20,316 bases of DNA from Clostridia bacterium. GTDB taxonomy: Bacteria > Bacillota_A > Clostridia > Oscillospirales > CAG-272. Both the position numbers and the translations under genes were made by a program. Under the pieces are notes generated by a model. It had not been told where the DNA came from, searched no databases, and saw only the letters and a program-made list of their open reading frames with translations. Positions 8,579 through 14,124 of this stretch are shown piece by piece (the stretch's first letter is position 1; every line of letters begins with the position of its first letter). Where the stretch lies: positions 1-20,316 of the forward strand of contig JAGBRZ010000169.1 in NCBI GenBank assembly GCA_017632155.1. The letters are read 5' to 3'.

Positions 8579-9667
8579 TCAATTTTCCGATGCTTTCAGT
8601 CTTTCGAAAGTCAGATTGATAACATCGGCAGCAGCTTCGAGCTCACCGTCAACGGTATGCTTATAGGTTCCGAATGTGTCCATGCTCTCGCTGTGTCCGA
8701 TCAGGCTGCGGAGCGTTCCCTCAGCTAAATGAGTTTGACTTGAGACGATGCTCACAAAGGTATGTCTGAGCGAGTAAGGTGTTCCGGGAAGGCCACGCTC
8801 TTCCTTGAGCCTGTTCCATTCTTTTCGGGCTGTGCCCTGGTTGGCTTTATCTCCACAGTAATTGCAGAAGACCCACGGGGTTCCGAAATTGGCCTCATGA
8901 TTGCGCTGGATCGTTTCCTCGATGATGCTGGCGGCTATCGGAGGGAGTGGAATGACACGCTGCGCGTTTTTGTTTTTGCCTTCCGTGATCTCGCCGTCGT
9001 CATTTATAGACCTGCGTATATAAAGAATATTGCCCTTGATGTCATCCTCTTGGATGCCGTAACACTCGCCGGGGCGGAGACCACACAACAGCATTGTTCT
9101 AAATGCCCCAACGTACCAGAACGAGCACGGCTCGAATAATGCAGCGATGTCGGAGGGCTGCAGGATCTCACGCTCACCCTTCTGGTGGCCTTTTGGAATG
9201 TAAAGCTGACCGCGCCATTCGTCACACATATAATTCACATATGCGAACTTATGCAAACCGACGCAGATCGTTCGGAGGTGCGTCATGGTTTTGTAGCTGA
9301 GGGGCTTTGATGGGTCTTTTTGCCTTCTGGCTTCGTTCAGGATGCTCTGCCAGTCCCTCAACGTTAAATTACTCATTTTACATTTGCCGAGCGCAGGGAG
9401 AATGTATAAACGGCTATATATATCCGTCTTGTTCCATGTGTCTCGTTTCCCGAGCCTTGCCTCGATGTCATCAAGGTACAACTGCACACATTTCTCGACC
9501 GTGACCTTCTGGGTCCCTCCGAACTCGACCCAGTCATCACAGCGGTCCATAACCTCACGCTTGCCTTGAAGTCCGGGCTTGGAAGATCTGAAGACCTTCC
9601 TGATGCCATTGTGCTGCGCTTGGAGTTCCCAGCAATTTCTTTGTTTATTCCATTTAGGTGTTGCCAT
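8579..9667 (-). CDS. int: Tyrosine site-specific integrase
   Basis: A 362-residue tyrosine recombinase that should recombine attP (directly downstream) with the host tRNA/tmRNA site. The start at 9667 is chosen because GGGGGAAG lies about 4-10 bases upstream on the minus strand; a longer frame begins at 9730 inside the repressor gene. Residues 1-50 form the arm-binding domain (PKWNKQRNCWELQAQHNGIR), residues about 54-155 the SAM-like core-binding domain, and 165-362 the catalytic domain. Catalytic residues visible are R198 (LCGLRPGEC), K231 or K233 in the beta hairpin, R301 in TPYSLRHT, H325 in IGHS, and the nucleophile Y335 in TFGTYKH. The usual His of the HxxR box is Tyr here (Y298), a tolerated variant. 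It is probably cotranscribed with the repressor, which it overlaps by 14 bases. Confidence 0.96.
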   Translation of the reverse strand: MATPKWNKQRNCWELQAQHNGIRKVFRSSKPGLQGKREVMDRCDDWVEFGGTQKVTVEKCVQLYLDDIEARLGKRDTWNKTDIYSRLYILPALGKCKMSNLTLRDWQSILNEARRQKDPSKPLSYKTMTHLRTICVGLHKFAYVNYMCDEWRGQLYIPKGHQKGEREILQPSDIAALFEPCSFWYVGAFRTMLLCGLRPGECYGIQEDDIKGNILYIRRSINDDGEITEGKNKNAQRVIPLPPIAASIIEETIQRNHEANFGTPWVFCNYCGDKANQGTARKEWNRLKEERGLPGTPYSLRHTFVSIVSSQTHLAEGTLRSLIGHSESMDTFGTYKHTVDGELEAAADVINLTFERLKASEN

Positions 9668-9995
9668 TGTCTTCCCCCTGGGAATCGAGAAGCGCCTGAT
9701 AATAGGCGAGCAGTCTCGCCTTGTTCTCACTGGTCAGGCTTTCCGTGTCAATCTTTACTTCGTCCGGATCTTTTCCGTCAATGGTCAGATCGTAGCCTAA
9801 TATCCACGCAGGGGACACGTTCAACGCTGCCGCCATTTTTCCAATGGCAACAGAGCGGGGAATGTTCTCGCCTGATAAATAACGGGAAACGGAGGATTTC
9901 GCCATTCCGCTCTTTTTGGCTAAATCTGCCGCGGTCATTCCACGAAGCTGAAGAGCTTCGTTTAGTCTGTCTTTAATTTTGTAAAAATTCTGCAT
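9654..9995 (-). CDS. CI-like lysogeny repressor (XRE/HTH_3)
   Basis: A 113-residue DNA-binding protein on the minus strand, divergent from the Cro-like gene. It is preceded by GAAGGAAGG about 9 bases before the start. The helix-turn-helix spans about residues 21-41 (TAADLAKKSGMAKSSVSRYL), followed by the usual SGENIPRSVAIGKMAAALNVSPAWILGYD. The C-terminal 40 residues are short and acidic; there is no S24 peptidase (LexA-like) domain. Induction therefore cannot be by RecA-stimulated self-cleavage within this protein and must use another route such as an antirepressor or the Cro-like partner. The three 17-bp operators between this gene and 10146 are its probable targets. Confidence 0.9.
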   Translation of the reverse strand: MQNFYKIKDRLNEALQLRGMTAADLAKKSGMAKSSVSRYLSGENIPRSVAIGKMAAALNVSPAWILGYDLTIDGKDPDEVKIDTESLTSENKARLLAYYQALLDSQGEDNGNT

Positions 9996-10020
9996 ATCAT
10001 CAAAACCTTCCTTCTGTCTG

Positions 10021-10050
10021 ATTATATGACAACCTTGTTACAGATTGCAA
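10021..10050 (-). promoter_or_regulatory. Leftward promoter for repressor-integrase (P_L-type)
   Basis: On the minus strand TTGCAA (10050-10045) is the -35 and a perfect TATAAT (10026-10021) the -10, with an 18-bp spacer. The expected start is about 10014, some 20 bases before the repressor ATG. The -35 lies inside operator O1, so bound repressor would compete with polymerase (autoregulation). Confidence 0.72.
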
Positions 10051-10060
10051 ATTTTGCAAT
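10044..10060. promoter_or_regulatory. Operator O1
   Basis: ATTGCAAATTTTGCAAT is a perfect 8-1-8 inverted repeat of 17 bp, the most symmetrical of three related sites. It covers the -35 of the leftward promoter. Confidence 0.82.
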
Positions 10061-10067
10061 TTTAGTG

Positions 10068-10084
10068 GTTGCAAAAAGTGCAAC
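10068..10084. promoter_or_regulatory. Operator O2
   Basis: GTTGCAAAAAGTGCAAC has perfect 6-bp outer arms (GTTGCA/TGCAAC), is 17 bp long, and has its centre 24 bp from O1. Its left half supplies the TTGCAA -35 of the rightward promoter. Confidence 0.82.
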
Positions 10085-10097
10085 GGATTGATATATT
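10069..10097 (+). promoter_or_regulatory. Rightward early promoter (P_R-type)
   Basis: TTGCAA (10069-10074) and TATATT (10092-10097) with a 17-bp spacer. The expected start is near 10104, giving a leader of about 40 bases before the Cro-like gene, with AAAGGAGG at 10132-10139. O2 overlaps the -35 and O3 covers the start region, so binding at either should block it. Confidence 0.75.
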
Positions 10098-10104
10098 CGA
10101 GTTA

Positions 10105-10121
10105 GTTGCAAAACTTGCAAC
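10105..10121. promoter_or_regulatory. Operator O3
   Basis: GTTGCAAAACTTGCAAC is a perfect 7-3-7 inverted repeat of 17 bp, with its centre 37 bp from O2. It lies at the expected transcription start of the rightward promoter. Confidence 0.82.
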
Positions 10122-10145
10122 GAATCAAACGAAAGGAGGCACGAC

Positions 10146-10376
10146 ATGGACAAGCTGAAGGCAAAAATTGACGAGTCTTTTAAAACTCGCGAGGAATTCG
10201 CGAAGGCGATCGGAGTGGAACCTTCCACACTGTCGAGAATGTTGAAATCTGGCAACTGGAAAGCGGACAGGATAGAGGCAGCCGTTAAGGTCTTAAAGAT
10301 TCCGGCGAAGGACATACCTGTTTATTTTTTTGCTTCTGAGGTTGCAAAAACTGGAACAACGGAGGCGGCGAAATGA
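10146..10376 (+). CDS. Cro-like XRE-family regulator
   Basis: A 76-residue protein, the first gene of the rightward early operon, with GGAGG 6 bases before the ATG. It is almost entirely a helix-turn-helix domain (residues about 14-34, TREEFAKAIGVEPSTLSRML), followed by KSGNWKADRIEAAVKVLKIPAKDIPVYFFA. That last pattern is common in phage Cro/DUF739-type proteins. It should act as the lytic counterpart of the repressor on the operators in the intergenic region. Its end contains an operator-like sequence (10341-10357) and overlaps the next start by ATGA. Confidence 0.87.
   Translation: MDKLKAKIDESFKTREEFAKAIGVEPSTLSRMLKSGNWKADRIEAAVKVLKIPAKDIPVYFFASEVAKTGTTEAAK
10341..10357. promoter_or_regulatory. 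Operator-like sequence inside the Cro-like gene
   Basis: GTTGCAAAAACTGGAAC differs from operator O2 at two of 17 positions, both in the right half. It overlaps the 3' end of the Cro-like gene and precedes the next gene's GGAGG. It could be a weak auxiliary site (looping or fine control) or a chance match. Confidence 0.35.
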
Positions 10377-10573
10377 AAACGACCAGACCGGACGGGATAA
10401 GGTTCCCGCGAGTCTATCAATCATTTGATTCGATGGAACAGATCGGCAACGTGATCAACAGGTCAAGGTCATACGTTGCAAAAGCACTTAAAAACGGATT
10501 CACGGCTCGCGAGTGGGAAATGCTCAGCAAGTTCGCAGACCGTGATGATCTGACAGCAGAAAGGAAGATTTGA
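10373..10573 (+). CDS. Small HTH-like protein, possible excisionase or second regulator
   Basis: A 66-residue protein overlapping the Cro-like gene by ATGA, with GGAGG 7 bases before the start. The central part (MEQIGNVINRSRSYVAKALKNGF followed by TAREWEMLSKFA) reads as a helix-turn-helix, and the protein is basic and small. Its place right after cro would suit an excisionase or a second early regulator. No diagnostic excisionase motif is visible, so the role is an inference from size, charge and position. Confidence 0.55.
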   Translation: MKTTRPDGIRFPRVYQSFDSMEQIGNVINRSRSYVAKALKNGFTAREWEMLSKFADRDDLTAERKI

Positions 10574-10575
10574 AA

Positions 10576-10812
10576 ATGTATACAGTTTATAAGGCATTAG
10601 AGGGCAGGAAGACCTATTTAGTTTTTGATTACCACATTGATGACGATATGGGTGACGTTGTTTTTATGGCTAAGCAGGCAAGAAAATACTTCAAGGTCAA
10701 AGAGAAACACATCGAGGTCGAGCTCGCTTGGATTTATGACGACCTTCTTTATTTCTACAACCCGGACAAAAAGCACGCCGTTCCTTGTTGGGCTGCATAC
10801 TGGATCAAATGA
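10576..10812 (+). CDS. Unknown small phage protein
   Basis: A 78-residue protein of unrecognised family. ATG at 10576 is preferred to the TTG at 10570 because AAGGAAG (10561-10567) is 8 bases upstream. It is rich in aromatic and charged residues (KARKYFKVKEKHIEVELAW type pattern, DDLLYFYNPDKK), with a predicted mixed alpha/beta fold and no membrane helix. It overlaps the next gene by ATGA, so it is part of the early operon. Confidence 0.65.
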   Translation: MYTVYKALEGRKTYLVFDYHIDDDMGDVVFMAKQARKYFKVKEKHIEVELAWIYDDLLYFYNPDKKHAVPCWAAYWIK

Positions 10813-11477
10813 AAGACGAGACGGTCATCAAATCCGTCAATTACCTCTTACTGGTTGCCTCGGCTTTTATTTTTTACGGTGTGACGTATATCGTCAGCGA
10901 AGACCGTACAACGCAGCGCCTCAGGAATCCACCAATTAAGCACAGACAATGGAAATACATTCAGAAGGCTCCGGAGCTTCCCGAGCTCTTACCTGGGACC
11001 ATTGAGGTAATTGTCACATATACGACCACAACAATCGAAACGGAATACATCGGCACCTATTTCGTCACAGCTTACTGTCCTGAAGAATGTGGTGGTTCCT
11101 GGATGACATCCAGCGGAGCGACTTGCTACCACTCGGAAGATCCAAATGAACCCACGACGTGCGCCATAGATCTCCGCGTTCATGATTACGGTGATTTACT
11201 GGCCATCGACTTCGGTGACGAGTTGAAGGTCTACGAAGCACAAGACACCGGTCCGGGCGTGCAAGGTTATTGGATCGACTGCTTTGTTGAAACTATGGAC
11301 GAGGTTAGAGGCTGGCCGACCGGTTGGTTCCCTGTCTATTCCGTCACATACAAAACCCATACATACACAACCACAGAGAAACGGAGGACTTTTAATGAAT
11401 ACTTTAACAATCATTTATTTGGTGACAGCTTTTGCAGTCGGGACTTTTGTCGGGATGGTCTTGGAATTGATTGCTGA
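10809..11477 (+). CDS. Membrane-anchored 3D-domain (double-psi beta-barrel) protein
   Basis: A 222-residue protein starting at the ATGA overlap. An N-terminal membrane anchor (about residues 11-29, NYLLLVASAFIFYGVTYIV) and a Thr-rich spacer precede a 3D (Asp-Asp-Asp) domain. Its landmarks are YFVTAYCPEECGG (84-96), TSSGAT, the first Asp D121 in CAID, the second D146 in QDTGPG, and the third D157 in YWID. Such domains occur in resuscitation factors and lytic transglycosylase-like wall enzymes (MltA/RlpA fold). With one N-terminal anchor the domain would lie outside the membrane. The early-operon position, far from the lysis genes, is odd; a role in superinfection exclusion or wall remodelling during lysogeny is possible. 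The last 27 residues overlap the next gene out of frame and include a Cys-rich end (FCSRDFCRDG). Confidence 0.8.
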   Translation: MKDETVIKSVNYLLLVASAFIFYGVTYIVSEDRTTQRLRNPPIKHRQWKYIQKAPELPELLPGTIEVIVTYTTTTIETEYIGTYFVTAYCPEECGGSWMTSSGATCYHSEDPNEPTTCAIDLRVHDYGDLLAIDFGDELKVYEAQDTGPGVQGYWIDCFVETMDEVRGWPTGWFPVYSVTYKTHTYTTTEKRRTFNEYFNNHLFGDSFCSRDFCRDGLGIDC

Positions 11478-11616
11478 CAATTCCCTCATTCAGTCACTTG
11501 AAGACGAAAACCGTCACCTTCGCATCAAGCTCGCAGCGGAAGAGAAGAAGCCGGAGCGCATTGAGATCATCGACCGCACCAGCGTCGAAGCTAAAAACCT
11601 CTTTGATCCTTTTTGA
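11395..11616 (+). CDS. Small single-pass membrane protein with coiled coil
   Basis: A 73-residue protein. The start at 11395 is set by GGAGG at 11383-11387; an in-frame ATG at 11284 lies deep in the 3D gene and lacks such a site. Residues about 4-24 (LTIIYLVTAFAVGTFVGMVLE) form a membrane helix followed by a helical, charged stretch (SLEDENRHLRIKLAAEEKK) likely to be a coiled coil. It overlaps the 3D-domain gene by 83 bases in the +1 frame. The two neighbouring membrane proteins may work together. Function unknown. Confidence 0.65.
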   Translation: MNTLTIIYLVTAFAVGTFVGMVLELIADNSLIQSLEDENRHLRIKLAAEEKKPERIEIIDRTSVEAKNLFDPF

Positions 11617-11630
11617 TTCGGAGGTGCGTG

Positions 11631-11795
11631 ATGGATGAATGTGATCGCAACTTCGAACACTGCACTTTTTACACTGACCACAAGAGCGGGGTGCTTTTAG
11701 GTGATGGCCTTTGTGTTGTTGTAAGGAAAAAGCCGAAACCGGTCCGCAAGTGGTTCAAAGGCTGCAAAGAATTTACAAGAAAGGAAGATTTATAA
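11631..11795 (+). CDS. Small Cys-rich unknown protein
   Basis: A 54-residue protein with the ATG at 11631 directly after TTCGGAGGTGCGTG, a form of the junction sequence repeated in this operon. It has four Cys (C4, C11, C28, C44) and a basic middle (KKPKPVRKWFKGC), which would suit a small metal- or nucleic-acid-binding protein. No family recognised. Confidence 0.6.
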   Translation: MDECDRNFEHCTFYTDHKSGVLLGDGLCVVVRKKPKPVRKWFKGCKEFTRKEDL

Positions 11796-11796
11796 A

Positions 11797-12468
11797 ATGG
11801 CACAGTTATCAATATTTGAAAAACAAAGACACTTTTCCGACAAAGATCTGACTATCTCGGTCGGAAAATACGACACAATATATATTACGTTCCGCCATGA
11901 TTCCTGGAAACGTTTCACTGATTTCGATTATATTGCTGTCGCAATCAGGGACAACGTTCTGATCTTCGGCGATCCTTATGAAAAAATCAGTTGGGTGCAC
12001 TTCAAACTGAAACAGACACACGGAAATCCCGAAACATATGAACATACTCGTTATGTGCAGATCAGTGGCAAAGCGTGGCCTGAGTTCTTAAAAGCTGCGC
12101 GGAATATGGTCGGCAGCTTCAACTTTGACGATGTTCCGACGATCAAGAACGTCAGCGAGGAAGACATTGAGAAGCTGAAGGAATTACTGGCGAACGCTGG
12201 CCCTACAAAACTCGAACCGCTTGAGGACATTGTTCCGACTGGTTTCATTCTCGTCCATGATCAAACTGACGATTTGCGTATCGCTTTGCGCGTTTCAACT
12301 ATTTATGAAGTCCTTGAGAATTGTCAGGATACAGTTATTAGATTTAACAATACTGAATCAAATTCTCAGCAGTTAGCGGTCAACGAGTCTTTTGATGAAG
12401 TAATGCAGCAGATCCGCAAGGCTCATGACGTAATACTTGAATCAGTTCGCATGGCTTCGGAGGTGTGA
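11797..12468 (+). CDS. Unknown phage protein with FlbD-like C-terminal segment
   Basis: A 223-residue protein with AAAGGAAG upstream of the ATG. Residues 1-130 are a beta-rich domain I do not recognise (KYDTIYITFRHDSWKRFTDFDYIAVAIRDNVLIFG). Residues about 149-209 (GFILVHDQTDDLRIALRVST, later LAVNESFDEVMQQIRK) show the 'strand-helix, turn, VxES-x-EV-x-x-I' pattern of the small FlbD/YlzI family. They can be aligned loosely with the next gene's product. The role is unknown; the similarity to a flagellar-associated fold is weak and says little about function. Confidence 0.6.
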   Translation: MAQLSIFEKQRHFSDKDLTISVGKYDTIYITFRHDSWKRFTDFDYIAVAIRDNVLIFGDPYEKISWVHFKLKQTHGNPETYEHTRYVQISGKAWPEFLKAARNMVGSFNFDDVPTIKNVSEEDIEKLKELLANAGPTKLEPLEDIVPTGFILVHDQTDDLRIALRVSTIYEVLENCQDTVIRFNNTESNSQQLAVNESFDEVMQQIRKAHDVILESVRMASEV

Positions 12469-12469
12469 C

Positions 12470-12694
12470 ATGTTTATCAAGTTGCACGGAGTCAAAGGCA
12501 GCCGCCTGATCGTGAACATCAACGAGATCAAGGTGATGCAAGAGATCACGCAAGACTCAAAATATGCCGTGAATCTGGAGCACGGTGCGAAGTCGCTGAT
12601 CCAGATTGATGACAAGCTGATCCCGATCAAAGAGTCAATCATTCAGCTCGAAAACATCCTCAAGAAGCACGGCCAGATCGGAGGCCCATCATGA
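12470..12694 (+). CDS. FlbD/YlzI-like small protein
   Basis: A 74-residue protein. The start at 12470 follows TTCGGAGGTGTGAC; the longer frame from 12437 begins inside the previous gene. The pattern FIKLHGVKGSRLIVNINEIK, then a turn and IPIKESIIQLENILKK, resembles the FlbD/YlzI fold and the C-terminal segment of the upstream protein. This hints at a local duplication or two versions of one binding module. It ends in a GG-P-S tail created by the next gene's ribosome site. Confidence 0.6.
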   Translation: MFIKLHGVKGSRLIVNINEIKVMQEITQDSKYAVNLEHGAKSLIQIDDKLIPIKESIIQLENILKKHGQIGGPS

Positions 12695-12981
12695 AGGACA
12701 AGATTCTCAAAGCGGAATTGATGACCGCCTGCGAGCATATTGCCAGAGCGCTCAGATCTTACACAGGTGAGCCGCTTGGATGTTCCGCATATATCGGGAC
12801 CAGAAAAGACGGCGAAGACTGTGACGAGGCTGCTATTGAGGTTCATTGGAACACTGACCAGGAAGACGGTGAGCTCTTCAGTAAAAAGGTCCGGATCTAT
12901 TACTCATTTGACAAGCGTGAAGGCGAGTCGATTCGGAGGGTGGAAGTCATCCAGGAAGAAGGTGATGAAAATGGTCCATAG
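12691..12981 (+). CDS. Unknown small acidic protein
   Basis: A 96-residue protein starting at an ATGA overlap with TCGGAGGCCCATC before it. An N-terminal helix (ILKAELMTACEHIARALRSY) is followed by a strand-rich part (AAIEVHWNTDQEDGELFSKKVRIYYSF). No family recognised. Its end overlaps the start of the replication initiator by 11 bases (17 if the upstream ATG at 12965 is used). Confidence 0.6.
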   Translation: MKDKILKAELMTACEHIARALRSYTGEPLGCSAYIGTRKDGEDCDEAAIEVHWNTDQEDGELFSKKVRIYYSFDKREGESIRRVEVIQEEGDENGP

Positions 12982-13708
12982 AGAAGAACACAATGAAGGT
13001 TTCACAATCATCGACAACGCTGTCCTTCTTAACGTCAATTTGTCGTGGGAAGCTCGCGGGTTCTTTGCTTACCTTCTTAGCCTTCCGGATGATTGGAACT
13101 TCAACGTGAAGGGACTGGCGAAGCAAACGGGTGCAACTGAGCACACAATCAAGCGACTTTTGAGGGAATTGCAGGCTGAAGGCTATATCAAACTAACCCG
13201 ACACACTGACGCACGCGGAAAGGTGACAAGGTGGTCGTGGGATATATATGAGGCAGGAAAAACACCCGAAACAGTCCAGATGTTGAAATCGCCACAAGTT
13301 GAAACCGCCACTAGTGGCGAAAGCCACAAGGTGGACGAGCCAGATGGTGGACTTACCACATGTGGTAAAAGCGACTATATACAAAGTACTAATAATAACA
13401 AAGTACTAATTGAACAAAGTACTAAATCTATAAAAGAGAAAATAGATAAAAGAGAAAAGCACTTTGTTCCCCCATCAGTTGAAGAAGTTCGAGCCTATTG
13501 TTTGGAACGTAACAATCAGATTAACCCGGAGACGTTCGTCGACTTTTACACGGCAAAGGGCTGGATGGTAGGCAAGAACAAAATGAAGGACTGGAAGGCT
13601 GCAGTCCGCACCTGGGAAAAGGACAGGCAACCCGCTCCGAAGGCCCAGACGCTCCCGACCAGTTCGAACCCGTTCACTGAACTGAAAAGAAGGGAGGGAC
13701 TTATATGA
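12971..13708 (+). CDS. Phage replication initiator with winged-helix N-terminus
   Basis: About 245 residues; the start is at 12971 or 12965 (both ATG, with AGGAAGAAGG upstream). Residues 1-92 form a winged helix-turn-helix of the phage replication-protein type (DNAVLLNVNLSWEARGFFAY, LLSLPDDWNFNVKGLAKQTG, then HTIKRLLRELQAEGYIKL). A polar linker (about 95-165) follows. The C-terminal part, FYTAKGWMVGKNKMKDWKAA then VRTWEK, is typical of DnaD-like replisome organisers and would interact with DNA or the helicase loader. The linker codes for the repeat cluster at 13292-13426, so the gene probably contains its own origin, as lambda O does. It overlaps the loader gene by ATGA. Confidence 0.88.
   Translation: MVHREEHNEGFTIIDNAVLLNVNLSWEARGFFAYLLSLPDDWNFNVKGLAKQTGATEHTIKRLLRELQAEGYIKLTRHTDARGKVTRWSWDIYEAGKTPETVQMLKSPQVETATSGESHKVDEPDGGLTTCGKSDYIQSTNNNKVLIEQSTKSIKEKIDKREKHFVPPSVEEVRAYCLERNNQINPETFVDFYTAKGWMVGKNKMKDWKAAVRTWEKDRQPAPKAQTLPTSSNPFTELKRREGLI
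13292..13365. repeat. Origin box array A: five CCAC...GTGG sites
   Basis: CCACAAGTTG (13292-13301, half site), CCACTAGTGG (13308-13317, within a 14-bp perfect palindrome 13306-13319), CCACAAGGTGG (13324-13334), CCAGATGGTGG (13340-13350) and CCACATGTGG (13356-13365, within a 16-bp perfect palindrome 13353-13368). The centres are spaced about 16, 16.5, 16 and 15.5 bp, roughly one and a half helical turns. Confidence 0.72.
13381..13426 (+). repeat. Origin box array B: three ACAAAGTACTAA iterons
   Basis: ACAAAGTACTAAT at 13381-13393 and 13398-13410, and ACAAAGTACTAAA at 13414-13426, with periods of 17 and 16 bp. Each holds the palindrome AGTACT. An AT-rich run begins within the third copy. Confidence 0.8.
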
Positions 13709-14124
13709 ACCGGAACGAAATCATCGACTTACTTGAAATCGTTATTTCAGCTTATCCGAACACGAAGATCTCAGACCCTTCAGCGATGGCGACATCCTGG
13801 GAGATGGTCCTCGGCGAGTATGAGGCTCAAGCCATATACAAAGCGGCAAGGCTCCACATGGCGACCTCGCCCTTCTTCCCGAAGCCTGCGGATCTGATCG
13901 AGAAGATGATCCGGGCCGAAATGCTCTACACAGACCGACCGCGTCCGGTGCTGGAGCCGCCGAAGAGGGCAAAGGTCACAGCGATCCCGGACGGAATGAC
14001 GGAAGAAGAGTTCATTGATTCCGTTTGGAACGCTGTCGTTGAGACAGAGCGGGGAATGTACCCCGATGACCCTCAGCCTGTCGACTCAAATGTTTTAGGG
14101 AGGTCACTGCCTTATGAAAACTGA
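13705..14124 (+). CDS. Replicative helicase loader/inhibitor (G39P-like)
   Basis: A 139-residue protein directly after the initiator (ATGA overlap, AGGGAGGGACTTAT upstream). The N-terminal helical region (MNRNEIIDLLEIVISAYPNT, SWEMVLGEYEAQAIYKAARL, then FFPKPADLIEKM) follows the pattern of the SPP1 G39P family. That family binds the hexameric helicase and delivers it to the origin-bound initiator. The C-terminal part is proline-rich then acidic (DGMTEEEFIDSVWNAVVE), as is common in loaders. No phage replicative helicase is seen in this window, so it may recruit the host DnaB-type helicase. The assignment is by pattern and position. Confidence 0.75.
   Translation: MNRNEIIDLLEIVISAYPNTKISDPSAMATSWEMVLGEYEAQAIYKAARLHMATSPFFPKPADLIEKMIRAEMLYTDRPRPVLEPPKRAKVTAIPDGMTEEEFIDSVWNAVVETERGMYPDDPQPVDSNVLGRSLPYEN

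Larger units (their letters stand above)
13292..13465. other. Probable phage origin of replication inside the initiator gene
   Basis: Two groups of repeats share about 16-bp spacing and are followed by an AT-rich, purine-biased stretch (13424-13465) that could melt. Because 16 is not a multiple of 3, the repetition is not produced by a protein repeat. The arrangement (initiator gene, internal iterons, AT-rich side) matches the known organisation of lambda O and several Gram-positive phage origins. Function is inferred. Confidence 0.72.

Noticed and set aside
12740..12970. Long N-terminal extension of the replication initiator
   Set aside because: It is the wrong frame of the 12691 gene, with Arg/Ser/Thr-rich content; good ribosome sites stand at 12952-12962 before the later ATGs.
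13292..13426. CRISPR array
   Set aside because: The repeats are 10-13 bp at 16-bp spacing with no room for spacers; the position inside the initiator gene favours iterons.
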